From: Flavobacterium sp. 90
GTDB taxonomy: Bacteria > Bacteroidota > Bacteroidia > Flavobacteriales > Flavobacteriaceae
Direction: 5' to 3'
Assembly: GCF_004339525.1 (NCBI RefSeq)
Contig: NZ_SMGE01000001.1
Span: forward strand, 5,332,001-5,396,000
Length of the DNA stretch: 64,000 nucleotides
Shown here: positions 45,175 through 53,796 of the stretch, in pieces
Layout: each line of letters starts with the position of its first letter
Numbering within the stretch: position 1 is the stretch's first letter
Made by a program: the position numbers and the translations under genes
The notes under the pieces: generated by a model
What the model was told of the DNA's origin: nothing
The model's input: the letters and a program-made list of their open reading frames with translations, nothing else
Database searches by the model: none

Positions 45175-46233
45175 ATGAGTGATCAACTTCCTGTTAACAG
45201 AGTAGAGATAGATTTGGCTCATTGGCAATCTAAAGAAGCACGTTTAAGTAAATTATTTTCTGCAAGTCTTTCAATAAAAAACACGTTACTGAAAGAGAAA
45301 TTAAATAATTACAATAAAATATTAATCAAGTATAAAGGGACGAAGAGTACGGATGAGCTTTTTACATTGCGAATATTAGAGAATGAACGAAAAAGGATAG
45401 CGAAAGAACTTTACCCTAATTTATTAAATCAGCTTATCCGTACTTTCTTTAATTCACTAGTGGTTGAACCTCTTAAAACGAAGAACTATCTTAAAGACGA
45501 ACAAAAGAATAATGAGGCTTTATATGACCAATTACGAAAAAATGGTTTTCCAGATCTCTACAATAAAGTTGAAATTCTGATAAGGCAAGGGCATATGCAA
45601 TTTGCATTACCTGTTTCTCAATATATTAATGAAAAGGAAAGAATTGATTATGATCTGAATTTTTCAAAGAATGAAGATGGATATTATCAATTTGAAGGAT
45701 ACAAAGCAACTTTAGAAAATGAGTTGAAACCTAATGAAAATAGGAAGCATTATTTTAAAAATGACGAACTAAATAGTTTCAATGTAGAGCAGTCTTATAA
45801 TTTATTATCAGGAAGAGCAATTCAAAAAGAAAATATTTGGGTACAGTTTGATTTAAATGATAAAGATTCAAATGATTGTTACAGATTAAAAGAATTCCAT
45901 TCAGCATATGGTTATAGCATCGAAAAGGAAATCAAAAAACTTCCGTTAAAAGAGCTGCGTAATAGAACAGAAACAGTTAAATTAATGGATGCTTTAAAAC
46001 AAGGTTCTCGTCAGTGTGTAACTTTTCTTAAAAATAGAACTGAAAATAAATTTTATATTGATGCAAATCCTCAATTTAAGTCAATAAACATCTATGATGA
46101 GAATTTTAAAAAGTTGACTTTAAACAGCGCACTAGGAGTTAAAACACTAAAAGTAGTTAATCAGCAGTTAAAAAATGATGGTCAAATAAAGAACAAAATT
46201 ACTAGTCAGCGAAACATGCGTTTAAGTCAGTAA
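45175..46233 (+). CDS. Paralogue of the upstream DUF3945-like protein
   Basis: The 352-residue product shares YNLLSGRAIQKE and FYIDANPQFKSINIYD with its neighbour but has an extra N-terminal helical region of about 110 residues and lacks the charged tail. It starts 29 bp downstream. The pair probably arose by duplication and divergence within the element; the function is unknown. Confidence 0.65.
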   Translation: MSDQLPVNRVEIDLAHWQSKEARLSKLFSASLSIKNTLLKEKLNNYNKILIKYKGTKSTDELFTLRILENERKRIAKELYPNLLNQLIRTFFNSLVVEPLKTKNYLKDEQKNNEALYDQLRKNGFPDLYNKVEILIRQGHMQFALPVSQYINEKERIDYDLNFSKNEDGYYQFEGYKATLENELKPNENRKHYFKNDELNSFNVEQSYNLLSGRAIQKENIWVQFDLNDKDSNDCYRLKEFHSAYGYSIEKEIKKLPLKELRNRTETVKLMDALKQGSRQCVTFLKNRTENKFYIDANPQFKSINIYDENFKKLTLNSALGVKTLKVVNQQLKNDGQIKNKITSQRNMRLSQ

Positions 46234-46245
46234 ATATAGAATGTA

Positions 46246-46530
46246 ATGGAAAATCTAAAACCCTTATCAGATTTCTTTTTAGCCATTGAGAATGATTTTC
46301 GAATTAGTACAACGCATATTGCTATGTACATGGCATTATTGCATTACCGAGCAGATAAGGGTTTTATTAATCCCATACAGGTATTTAGACGTGACCTCAC
46401 CCCAATCGCCAAAATTTCTTCACTTTATACCTATCATAAGTGCATTCAGGAATTAAGCGATTACGGTTATATTAAATACGAACCTTCATTTAAAAAAACT
46501 CAAGGGAGCAAGGTTTATTTTGTAGATTAA
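46246..46530 (+). CDS. Small winged-helix DNA-binding protein
   Basis: This 94-residue protein has a winged-helix-like pattern: a helix TTHIAMYMALLHYRAD, a recognition-type segment AKISSLYTYHKCIQELSDYG and a wing with YEPSFKKTQGSKVYF. Such small proteins in ICEs control transfer or excision genes. It lies 12 bp after the DUF3945-like paralogue. Confidence 0.75.
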   Translation: MENLKPLSDFFLAIENDFRISTTHIAMYMALLHYRADKGFINPIQVFRRDLTPIAKISSLYTYHKCIQELSDYGYIKYEPSFKKTQGSKVYFVD

Positions 46531-46565
46531 AATCTAAGTCAAGTAACATTTTAATATTTTGAATT

Positions 46566-46901
46566 ATGAGACATTTTACATTTGATCAATTACCGGAAGC
46601 AGTATCTCAATTATATGAAAAACTGGATAACATTGAAAAATTTCTGGAGCACTTGTCTAATGAATCTATTCATAAAGAGGAGCTTATGACTATTTCAGCC
46701 GCTTCTAAAATGCTAAATCTTTCCGTTTCTACAATTTACAGTAAGGTCTGTCGTAGAGAAATACCAGTTAACAAACAGGGTAAACAATTATACTTTTATA
46801 AATCGGAACTCCAGGAATGGATAAAATCAGGTAGGGTAAAGACAAGTCTTGAAATTGCAAAAGAAGTAAAATTCAATCCTCATTCAAGATTAAGTCCCTA
46901 G
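46566..46901 (+). CDS. Excisionase-type helix-turn-helix protein
   Basis: This 111-residue protein has a MerR/excisionase-like HTH_17 domain (about 38-90): MTISAASKMLNLSVSTIYSK, then REIPVNKQGKQLYFYKSELQ. Its position two genes before the integrase fits an excisionase or accessory factor of the element. Confidence 0.8.
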   Translation: MRHFTFDQLPEAVSQLYEKLDNIEKFLEHLSNESIHKEELMTISAASKMLNLSVSTIYSKVCRREIPVNKQGKQLYFYKSELQEWIKSGRVKTSLEIAKEVKFNPHSRLSP

Positions 46902-47024
46902 CTTCTTTACTTGTTCGATTGTTAATAATTTATACCTCCAGCGTTATCTTTTTGTAAAATCAAAATCATTTAATTTCTATATTTGATAACTAATACTACA
47001 GGTTTTAATTTAAAAATATTTACT

Positions 47025-47273
47025 ATGGATAAAGCTATAAAACTAAAGGTTCGTAAGGAATTAGATGCTAAACAACAGCTGAATATCATTAAATTAAAAG
47101 GCAGTCTGATTTCTAAGGGCTACACTGAAATTATACATATCCTGGATCAGGATGAAGAATTTCATATTAATTCTTTTGAAACTCCATCAGAAACCAATAA
47201 TGAAGTACAGGAATATATTAGAGCCTTTATTGACAAAGAAAATCTAGCCGATACGATTACACTTTTCAGATAA
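47025..47273 (+). CDS. Hypothetical protein, 82 aa, next to integrase
   Basis: The ATG at 47025 gives an 82-residue charged protein (MDKAIKLKVRKELDAKQQ start). A longer form from a TTG at 46983 is less likely. No family is recognised. It converges on the integrase gene with a 24-bp gap. Confidence 0.6.
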   Translation: MDKAIKLKVRKELDAKQQLNIIKLKGSLISKGYTEIIHILDQDEEFHINSFETPSETNNEVQEYIRAFIDKENLADTITLFR

Positions 47274-47297
47274 AAAGAGCGTTTTAAATTAAAATTC

Positions 47298-48443
47298 TTA
47301 ATAGAGACTTATTCTATCAGAAGCTTCTCTTTTTCTTTCATCAACTATTTTGGTATAAATCTGAGTGGTATGTACATTTTTATGACCAAGCATTTTAGAC
47401 AGAGTATAGATATCTGTACCGGAATATAATTGCAGAGTGGCATAAGTATGTCTAAAGCAATGAAAGGTAATGTGTTTTGAAATTCCGGCTTCTTTAATCC
47501 AGTTAGGAATGGTACGGTCAAAGTCCCACTTTTTTAAATCTTTAAATACTAATTGAGCTCCTTTATGAGGTTCCCCAAGAAGCTCATATGCTTGTTTAGT
47601 TATCGGAAGTGTTTCTTGCCCATTGGTCTTTTTTTGCTCAAATCGGATATAAAAGCCGTCTTCTTCAATAAATTGTATTTCGGACCATTGCAGTTTAGAT
47701 ATGTCTGAGTATCTGAGTCCTGTTAGTATTGAAAACAGACTTACTGTTTTTACAGTTGGATTTTCGCAGTCAGTATTAAAAAGTTTTCTGGCTTCTTCAA
47801 TAGTCAGAAAGTTTTTTTGTGATTCTTTTTCAGGAATACCAGGGATAGCAGCATTAATATCAGATCTTAATTTCCCTTCTTGATATGCTTTTTTTAAGGT
47901 TGCTTTGACTTTATTGAAATAACTTAGTGCCGAATTATTAGATAATTTTTTCCCATGATTTCTTTTACTTTGTGTTTTAAGCAGGTACGATCTATATTCT
48001 TCTATGAGTTGTATTGTAATTTTAGAAAATGTAATATCATTGTTATTTAAGAAATCTGAAAAATATCCAATTGAGATGATCCAAATCTGATAATTTCCAC
48101 CTTCTCTTTTCTCTGCTTCATTTTTAAAATAGTCAAGAAAAGATTCTGCAGCTATCTCCTGAAGCAACAGCTGTTCTTTTTCAAACTCACTATAAATATT
48201 ATCTTTATTTAGCTCAGTCTGCCTTCTGATTTTTATAAGTTCAGCAATTCGTAGTGATTCCTCATTTGACATTTTTTCAACTACACTTTTTGGCTTATCA
48301 TACAAGTAAAGTTTTAAAAATTCGCGTCTAGTAAACTGATTAGTCTGAGCATGTTTAATAGGAGGATAGAAATCCAGATATAGGCACTGTCTGCCTTTTG
48401 AGACAGCCTTTTTTCTAAGTGTTATATTAATTTTTGGCGCCAT
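47298..48443 (-). CDS. Tyrosine recombinase, integrase of the element
   Basis: This 381-residue protein has an N-terminal arm-binding part, a SAM-like core-binding domain (about 95-200) and a catalytic domain with Arg in LTGLRYSDI, HxxR in TFHCFRHTYA, His in LGHKNVHTT and Tyr in QIYTKI. All catalytic residues are present, so it should be active. It belongs to the Bacteroidetes ICE integrases. It lies 6 bp after a helix-turn-helix gene and near the probable right end of the element. Confidence 0.93.
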   Translation of the reverse strand: MAPKINITLRKKAVSKGRQCLYLDFYPPIKHAQTNQFTRREFLKLYLYDKPKSVVEKMSNEESLRIAELIKIRRQTELNKDNIYSEFEKEQLLLQEIAAESFLDYFKNEAEKREGGNYQIWIISIGYFSDFLNNNDITFSKITIQLIEEYRSYLLKTQSKRNHGKKLSNNSALSYFNKVKATLKKAYQEGKLRSDINAAIPGIPEKESQKNFLTIEEARKLFNTDCENPTVKTVSLFSILTGLRYSDISKLQWSEIQFIEEDGFYIRFEQKKTNGQETLPITKQAYELLGEPHKGAQLVFKDLKKWDFDRTIPNWIKEAGISKHITFHCFRHTYATLQLYSGTDIYTLSKMLGHKNVHTTQIYTKIVDERKREASDRISLY

Positions 48444-48448
48444 AATAG

Positions 48449-49018
48449 TTACTTTTTAAATATTGTTTCAATATCTGCTTTGGTAACATAAGTAAATTTA
48501 CCCTTGGTAAATTTGTGAATATTATTTCGCTTGATGATATTATAAAGTGCTCCGCTTGAAATATTAAATTTCTGCTGAATCTCTGTTATGGTATAACAGT
48601 CTGATATTTCAGCATTCTTTTTCTTTTCTTTAGGACGCATCACAATTTCATAATTAGGTTCAATGATCTGAAATAAGGCATCCAATTCAGATCTCTTAAT
48701 TACTGTCATTCGTTGAGAAAAATTATAAGCAATAATTTTGTTCTCGTTAATTAAGCGGTAAATAGTCTTTGGTGCAAAACCAAGTAGTAAAGCCACCTCT
48801 TTTACAGTTAAAAATTCTTTGTCTTTAAGTTCAAGAATAGGTTTGCTTTTTATAGTTGTCGTTTCAAGATTACTACTGGCTATTTTCTGTTGCCTGGTTC
48901 TTCTTTTGTACGCTTTACTGCTGCATGTTAAAGAGCAAAATTTTGTCTTTGTTGTTTTTGCTGTAAATTCATTTTCGCAAAATTGGCAGATTCTGGTAAC
49001 TTGTATATTTGAGCTCAT
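48449..49018 (-). CDS. Zinc-finger and double helix-turn-helix protein before the integrase
   Basis: This 189-residue protein has an N-terminal CxxC...CxxxC zinc ribbon (CQFCENEF, then FCSLTCSSKAYKRR), followed by two HTH_17-like domains (about 68-115 and 142-188). This architecture often precedes integrase genes in Flavobacteriia and probably regulates or assists integration. It shares the integrase transcription unit with a 5-bp gap. Confidence 0.8.
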   Translation of the reverse strand: MSSNIQVTRICQFCENEFTAKTTKTKFCSLTCSSKAYKRRTRQQKIASSNLETTTIKSKPILELKDKEFLTVKEVALLLGFAPKTIYRLINENKIIAYNFSQRMTVIKRSELDALFQIIEPNYEIVMRPKEKKKNAEISDCYTITEIQQKFNISSGALYNIIKRNNIHKFTKGKFTYVTKADIETIFKK

Positions 49019-49129
49019 CTATTTTATAATTTGCCCCAATATTTTCTCAATAAGAGTACTTAAGTATCTTTAAGCAAACTTAAGGGACATAATTTGTCCA
49101 AATTTCAAATTGATTGTAACGAATTGATT

Positions 49130-49151
49130 TTGAGGTACAATTGAGGTACAA
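49130..49151. repeat. Tandem TTGAGGTACAA repeat, possible integrase arm sites
   Basis: Two exact direct copies of the 11-mer TTGAGGTACAA lie head to tail, 112 bp upstream of the integrase-unit start and about 120 bp from mnmE. The core GGTACAA also occurs at 33945-33975. This is the best candidate for the right attachment region; the crossover core is not identified. Confidence 0.45.
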
Positions 49152-49196
49152 AAATATGCAAAAAATAGTATTTCTTCCAAATAGAAAACGACATAA

Positions 49197-49228
49197 AAAA
49201 ATGCTATAATGTTTATTTATAGCATTTT
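49197..49228 (-). terminator. Terminator of mnmE
   Basis: AAAATGCTATAA and TTATAGCATTTT form a perfect stem around a short loop. On the minus strand it is followed by more T residues, so it ends mnmE. Backbone DNA therefore reaches at least to this point. Confidence 0.8.
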
Positions 49229-49269
49229 AACGTTTTGTTTAGTAGTGTGTTTTGTGTTGTTTTACTGCC

Positions 49270-50670
49270 TTATTTTCCGATACAGAAATTAGCAAAAATA
49301 TTCCCCAATAATTCGTCATTAGAAACCTGACCAGTAATAAGGCCAAATTGATATAAAGCTTCACGAATATCAAGAGCAATTAAATCGCTTGAAAGATTTG
49401 TTTCCAAACCGTATTTTACCTTTTGTATTTCGTCTAATGCTTTAAGTAAAGAATCATAATGTCTTGTATTTGTTACGATAGTTTCGTTGTTACGAAGAGC
49501 GCCGGTATTTACAAAAGAAAGTAATTCATTCTTTAAATCATCAACACCAATTTTCTCTTTAGCAGAAATTAATAAAAGTTTTGCGTTTAAGTTTTCAAGC
49601 TTAGAAGTGATGTTTAAAACTTCATCAGCAGACAAAATATCTTTTTTATTGACTACAATTACCAAAGGTTTTAATGGATATTTATTTTTGATTTGTTCAA
49701 TTTCAGAAACAAACTCAGAACTTGAAATCTGAAATTTTAAACCATCAAACAAATAAATAACAACCTGTGCCTGATCTATTTTTTCGAAAGTTTTTTTGAT
49801 TCCGATGCTCTCTACAACGTCTTTAGTTTCACGAATTCCAGCCGTATCAATAAATCTAAAACCAATTCCGCCAATCACTAATTCATCTTCAATAGTATCA
49901 CGAGTTGTTCCGGCAATGTCAGATACAATGGCGCGTTCTTCGTTTAATAAAGCATTCAATAAAGTCGATTTTCCAACATTTGGTTCCCCAACAATCGCAA
50001 CTGGAATTCCGTTTTTAATCACATTTCCAACTGCAAACGAATCAATTAAACGCTTTAGAACGAATTCAATTCTGTTCAATAATTCATGAAATTGAGTTCT
50101 GTCGGCAAATTCTACATCTTCTTCTGCAAAATCTAATTCCAATTCGATTAACGAAGCAAAATTCAAAAGTTCTTCACGCAGTTTTGCGATTTCGTTACTA
50201 AAACCACCACGCATTTGCTGCATCGCAATTTGGTGTGAAGCTTCATTATCTGACGAAATCAAATCTGCAACAGCTTCTGCTTGTGATAAATCCAACTTCC
50301 CGTTAAGGAAAGCTCTAAGCGTAAATTCACCCGCATCAGCCATTCTACAGCCTTTTCTCAATAATAACTGAATAATTTGCTGCTGAATATAAGTTGAACC
50401 GTGACAAGATATTTCGATGGTATTTTCGCCAGTATAAGAATTAGGTCCTTTAAAAACAGAAACCAAAACTTCATCAAGAGTTTTTGAATCATCGACAATA
50501 TGACCCAAATGCAAAGTATGTGTTTTTTGCTGCGTTAAGTCTTTGTTCTTTATAGATTTAAAAACCGAATTTCCGATGGTAATAGCGTCAGAACCCGAAA
50601 TACGAATGATAGCAATAGCTCCAGCTCCGGATGGAGTAGCCAATGCAACTATAGAATCTTGATTTATCAT
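49270..50670 (-). CDS. mnmE: tRNA modification GTPase MnmE
   Basis: This 466-residue protein makes, with MnmG, the xnm5 modification of wobble uridines in tRNA. It has the N-terminal folate-binding domain (ATPSGAGAIAIIRISG), the G domain with GEPNVGKST, DTAGIRET and NKKD, and the C-terminal FCIGK ending with the catalytic Cys. Length is normal. A promoter-like TTG-N20-TACCTTTG ends 5 bases before the start codon, so the mRNA may be leaderless. Confidence 0.96.
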   Translation of the reverse strand: MINQDSIVALATPSGAGAIAIIRISGSDAITIGNSVFKSIKNKDLTQQKTHTLHLGHIVDDSKTLDEVLVSVFKGPNSYTGENTIEISCHGSTYIQQQIIQLLLRKGCRMADAGEFTLRAFLNGKLDLSQAEAVADLISSDNEASHQIAMQQMRGGFSNEIAKLREELLNFASLIELELDFAEEDVEFADRTQFHELLNRIEFVLKRLIDSFAVGNVIKNGIPVAIVGEPNVGKSTLLNALLNEERAIVSDIAGTTRDTIEDELVIGGIGFRFIDTAGIRETKDVVESIGIKKTFEKIDQAQVVIYLFDGLKFQISSSEFVSEIEQIKNKYPLKPLVIVVNKKDILSADEVLNITSKLENLNAKLLLISAKEKIGVDDLKNELLSFVNTGALRNNETIVTNTRHYDSLLKALDEIQKVKYGLETNLSSDLIALDIREALYQFGLITGQVSNDELLGNIFANFCIGK

Positions 50671-50674
50671 GCTG

Positions 50675-50705
50675 CAAAGGTATAAAAAAGCGATAAAGAT
50701 AGCAA
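50675..50705 (-). promoter_or_regulatory. Promoter of mnmE
   Basis: On the minus strand, TTG (50705-50703) is 20 bases from TACCTTTG (50682-50675), fitting the Bacteroidota -33/-7 consensus. The expected start of transcription falls at or next to the mnmE start codon. Confidence 0.5.
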
Positions 50706-50781
50706 CCAGGAACTGATGCTGAAAATGAGTTTTTTAAACCAAATAAAACGCATTTTTAACAGAATATTAAATGTTAAAATA

Positions 50782-50825
50782 CTGATAATTATCAGGTTGT
50801 TTTGTTTTTAGAATGATTAAATTTG
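50782..50825 (+). promoter_or_regulatory. Promoter and palindrome before the stress-protein gene
   Basis: TTG (50797-50799) is 18 bases before TAAATTTG (50818-50825), a good -33/-7 pair 28 bp before the start codon. A perfect 14-bp palindrome CTGATAATTATCAG (50782-50795) touches the -33 side and may bind a regulator. Confidence 0.5.
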
Positions 50826-50853
50826 AGAAACAAACCACTTAATCTCAGTCAAA

Positions 50854-51687
50854 ATGAAAAAGATATTATTTCCAACAGATTTTTCCGAAGCAGCCACAAA
50901 TGCTTTTGTTCATGCTTTAGAATTTGCCAAAATTGTTAATGCAGAACTTATTTTGTTGCATACTTTTGAGATTCCGGTTTATGATAGCCAGTTTTTTCCT
51001 GAAAATTATGCCTCGATTTATAGTTCTATAGAATTAGCAAAATTTGAAATGTTTAAGGATGAAATTCCTAAACTTAGAGCTATCGCCACAGAACGAAAAT
51101 TGGACGACATCGTAATAAAACATCGTTTAATGGATGGTGATTTAATCTATAATTTAAAGAATGCTGTCGAAGAAGATAAAATCGATTTTGTAATAATGGG
51201 AACTTCCGGAGTTACGGATTGGACAAAATTCTTTCTGGGATCAAATACAAGCTCTGTAATTTCAGAAGTAAAAGTTCCGGTTCTATGTATTCCTGCTGAT
51301 GCTAAATTCAAGAAAATTAAAACAATTGCCTTCACAACGCGCTATCGTGAAAAAGATAAAACAGAGTTGAGAAAAGTTCTTGAAATTGCAAATAAAACAA
51401 AAGCAAAAGTAAAAAGTTTATACGTTAGAACTTCTAATTCAGATGTTTCAGATGCAACAATTAAAGAATGGGAAAAAGAATTTGCAAATGATAATGTCGA
51501 ATTTCTAGTTTTACCAAGTGACGAAGTAAAAGAGACAATTCTTGATTTCATACTCTACAAAGATGTTGATGTTTTGACGACAATAACTCACAAAAGATCT
51601 TTCTTCGAAAGTATATTTGAATCTAGTTTTTCTAAGAAAATTACAAAAGAAGTTTCTATTCCGGTTTTGGTAATGCATGAAACCTAA
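50854..51687 (+). CDS. Universal stress protein, two UspA domains
   Basis: This 277-residue protein has two UspA-type domains (about 1-147 and 150-277). The first begins KKILFPTDFSEAA and ends with MGTSGVTDWTKFFLGSNTSSVI, the ATP-binding GxxGxxxxxxxxxS pattern; the second lacks a clear copy of this motif. Such proteins help survival under stress. It has its own promoter with an adjacent palindrome. Confidence 0.9.
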   Translation: MKKILFPTDFSEAATNAFVHALEFAKIVNAELILLHTFEIPVYDSQFFPENYASIYSSIELAKFEMFKDEIPKLRAIATERKLDDIVIKHRLMDGDLIYNLKNAVEEDKIDFVIMGTSGVTDWTKFFLGSNTSSVISEVKVPVLCIPADAKFKKIKTIAFTTRYREKDKTELRKVLEIANKTKAKVKSLYVRTSNSDVSDATIKEWEKEFANDNVEFLVLPSDEVKETILDFILYKDVDVLTTITHKRSFFESIFESSFSKKITKEVSIPVLVMHET

Positions 51688-51755
51688 AATCTAATACCTA
51701 TTGATGGTGTTTTGTAAGCGTAAAACCTATATTTGTATTTCATTAAAATATAAAA

Positions 51756-53528
51756 ATGGAAGCATACAATAATAAAGTTGAACACTATACTACACTTTTT
51801 CATAAAATCAACAAAAGATACAATAGCATAAGTATTCTGCGTCTTTTAACCGTTTTTCTTTGTTTGTTTATGTTGTTTTATTACATAAAAACCAATGAAA
51901 TTCTTTACGTAGTTCTTGCTTTTCTATCTTTTGTTGGTTTTATTTTTTTAATGAGAGTTCATTCAAAATTATCTTTCCAGAAAGAACTTACTTCTGCAAT
52001 TTTAAAAATCAATAAAAATGAGATTACGTATTTAAAAAGAGAGAAAATCCCTTTTGAAAACGGAATTGAATTCAATGATTTTCATCATCCTTATGCTTAC
52101 GATTTAGATATTTTTGGAGATCATTCTTTATTTCAGAATATAAACAGAACAGCAACTTTTATCGGAAAAAAAACATTAGCAAATCAATTATTGAAGTTGT
52201 TACCTAATGAAACAATTCTTGAAAATCAGGAAGCAATTAACGAGTTAAAATCTAAAATTGACTGGCGTCAGGATTTCCTGGCTTTGGCGACTGTCAGTAA
52301 TGACAGTAAAAACTCATATGATTCTTTAATTCATTGGAATTCATTTAAAAATAATTATTTACCTAAAGTATTAGTAGCACTTTCAATTATTCTCCCAACA
52401 TTGTTTTTTGGGTTTTTAGTAGCTTATTATATAACTTCAAAAATGATTTTGTTATCCTATGTGACTTATATTTTTATAGCCAACATGATCGTATTAGGAC
52501 AATCCTTTAAGAGAATACAATCGGAAATTGCAAAGGCTGATAATATTGATAAAATCATTAAACAATATAGTTTATTGGTTAAGAAAATTGAAAATGAAAC
52601 TTTTCAATCCAAGAAATTAATCGATTTACAACAGCAACTTATTTTTAAAAAGGATACGGCAAGTAAACATTTAAATGATCTTTCGGAGTTATTTTCAAGA
52701 ATGGACACGATTAATAATTTTGTAACTGCAATTGTATTCAATGGTACATTTTTATTTAATCTTCACGTTTTAAAAGCATTATTAAAATGGAAAGAAAACT
52801 ATTCGACAGAACTTGAAAAATGGATTGAAATTATTGGAGAATTTGAAGCTTTAAATAGTTATGCAAACCTGGCGTATAATAATCAGGATTTTGTTTTCCC
52901 GGAAATCAATTCAGAATGTAAAATTGGATTTTCAGATTTAAGTCATCCGTTGTTAAATCCGGCGACTAGAGTAGGGAATGATACTCATTTTTATCCGGAA
53001 TCGTTTATGATTCTTACAGGTTCTAATATGTCGGGTAAAAGTACTTTTTTAAGAAGTTTAGGAATCAATATGGTTTTAGGTGGAGTAGGTTCAGTTGTTT
53101 GTGCTTCAAAAGCTAACATTCATCCACTTCCAGTTTTAGTTTCAATGCGTTTATCGGACTCCTTAGCAGATAGCGAATCATATTTCTTTGCCGAAATTAA
53201 GCGCTTAAAGCAAATTATGGACGCCTTAGAAGATCAACCTGCGTTCGTTTTATTAGACGAAATTTTAAGAGGAACAAACTCTGACGACAAAAGAAATGGA
53301 ACAATTGAAGTTGTGAAAAAGATCATTGCAAAAAAAGCCATCGGAGCAATCGCAACGCACGATATAGAAGTGTGTTTGACAACAAATGAATATCCGAATA
53401 TCTTAACGAATCAATGCTTTGAAGTCGAAATTAAAAACAACGAACTTCATTTTGATTATAAACTTCGCAGCGGAATCTGCCAGAATAAAAGCGCAACGTT
53501 CTTAATGCAAAAAATGGGAGTGATTTAA
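51756..53528 (+). CDS. MutS-related ATPase with N-terminal membrane segments
   Basis: The 590-residue product has two hydrophobic segments near 30-70 and two more near 205-250, then a MutS-type core and ATPase with Walker A TGSNMSGKSTFLRSLG (near 428), SDSLADSESYFFAEIKR and Walker B VLLDEILRGTNSDD. It lacks the mismatch-recognition N-terminus of MutS1, and the C-terminus has no Smr domain, so it is not a standard MutS or MutS2. Its role is unknown; a membrane-linked DNA function is possible. A TATATTTG -7 box lies at 51728-51735. Confidence 0.85.
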   Translation: MEAYNNKVEHYTTLFHKINKRYNSISILRLLTVFLCLFMLFYYIKTNEILYVVLAFLSFVGFIFLMRVHSKLSFQKELTSAILKINKNEITYLKREKIPFENGIEFNDFHHPYAYDLDIFGDHSLFQNINRTATFIGKKTLANQLLKLLPNETILENQEAINELKSKIDWRQDFLALATVSNDSKNSYDSLIHWNSFKNNYLPKVLVALSIILPTLFFGFLVAYYITSKMILLSYVTYIFIANMIVLGQSFKRIQSEIAKADNIDKIIKQYSLLVKKIENETFQSKKLIDLQQQLIFKKDTASKHLNDLSELFSRMDTINNFVTAIVFNGTFLFNLHVLKALLKWKENYSTELEKWIEIIGEFEALNSYANLAYNNQDFVFPEINSECKIGFSDLSHPLLNPATRVGNDTHFYPESFMILTGSNMSGKSTFLRSLGINMVLGGVGSVVCASKANIHPLPVLVSMRLSDSLADSESYFFAEIKRLKQIMDALEDQPAFVLLDEILRGTNSDDKRNGTIEVVKKIIAKKAIGAIATHDIEVCLTTNEYPNILTNQCFEVEIKNNELHFDYKLRSGICQNKSATFLMQKMGVI

Positions 53529-53538
53529 AAAGAGGAAA

Positions 53539-53783
53539 GATGTTAGAAGCAAGATTTTAGAGTATAGAATAAAGAGTATAGATGCAAGATATTTTACTTT
53601 GTGGTTACGTTGTGCTCTTCGATTTCGCTCAGAGTGACAAGGAGTGTGTGTCATGCTGAGCGAAGTCGAAGCAGTTAAATTGAATCTAATTAATTTCAAT
53701 CTTAAAGCTGTCAGGAGGATAAAAATCTATACTCTTTATTCTATACTCTAAAATCTTGCTTCTAGCTTCTTTCTTCTAACATC
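53539..53783. repeat. Nested inverted repeats between mutS-like and dsbA-like genes
   Basis: A 45-nt arm (53539-53583) is matched in reverse complement by 53725-53783, exactly except for a 14-nt insertion in the second arm. Inside lies a second inverted repeat, CTTCGATTTCGCTCAG (53617-53632) against CTGAGCGAAGTCGAAG (53656-53671), a type seen widely in flavobacterial intergenic DNA. The region may form a bidirectional terminator or be a non-autonomous mobile repeat. Confidence 0.7.
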
Positions 53784-53796
53784 TTTCTTCTAAAAA

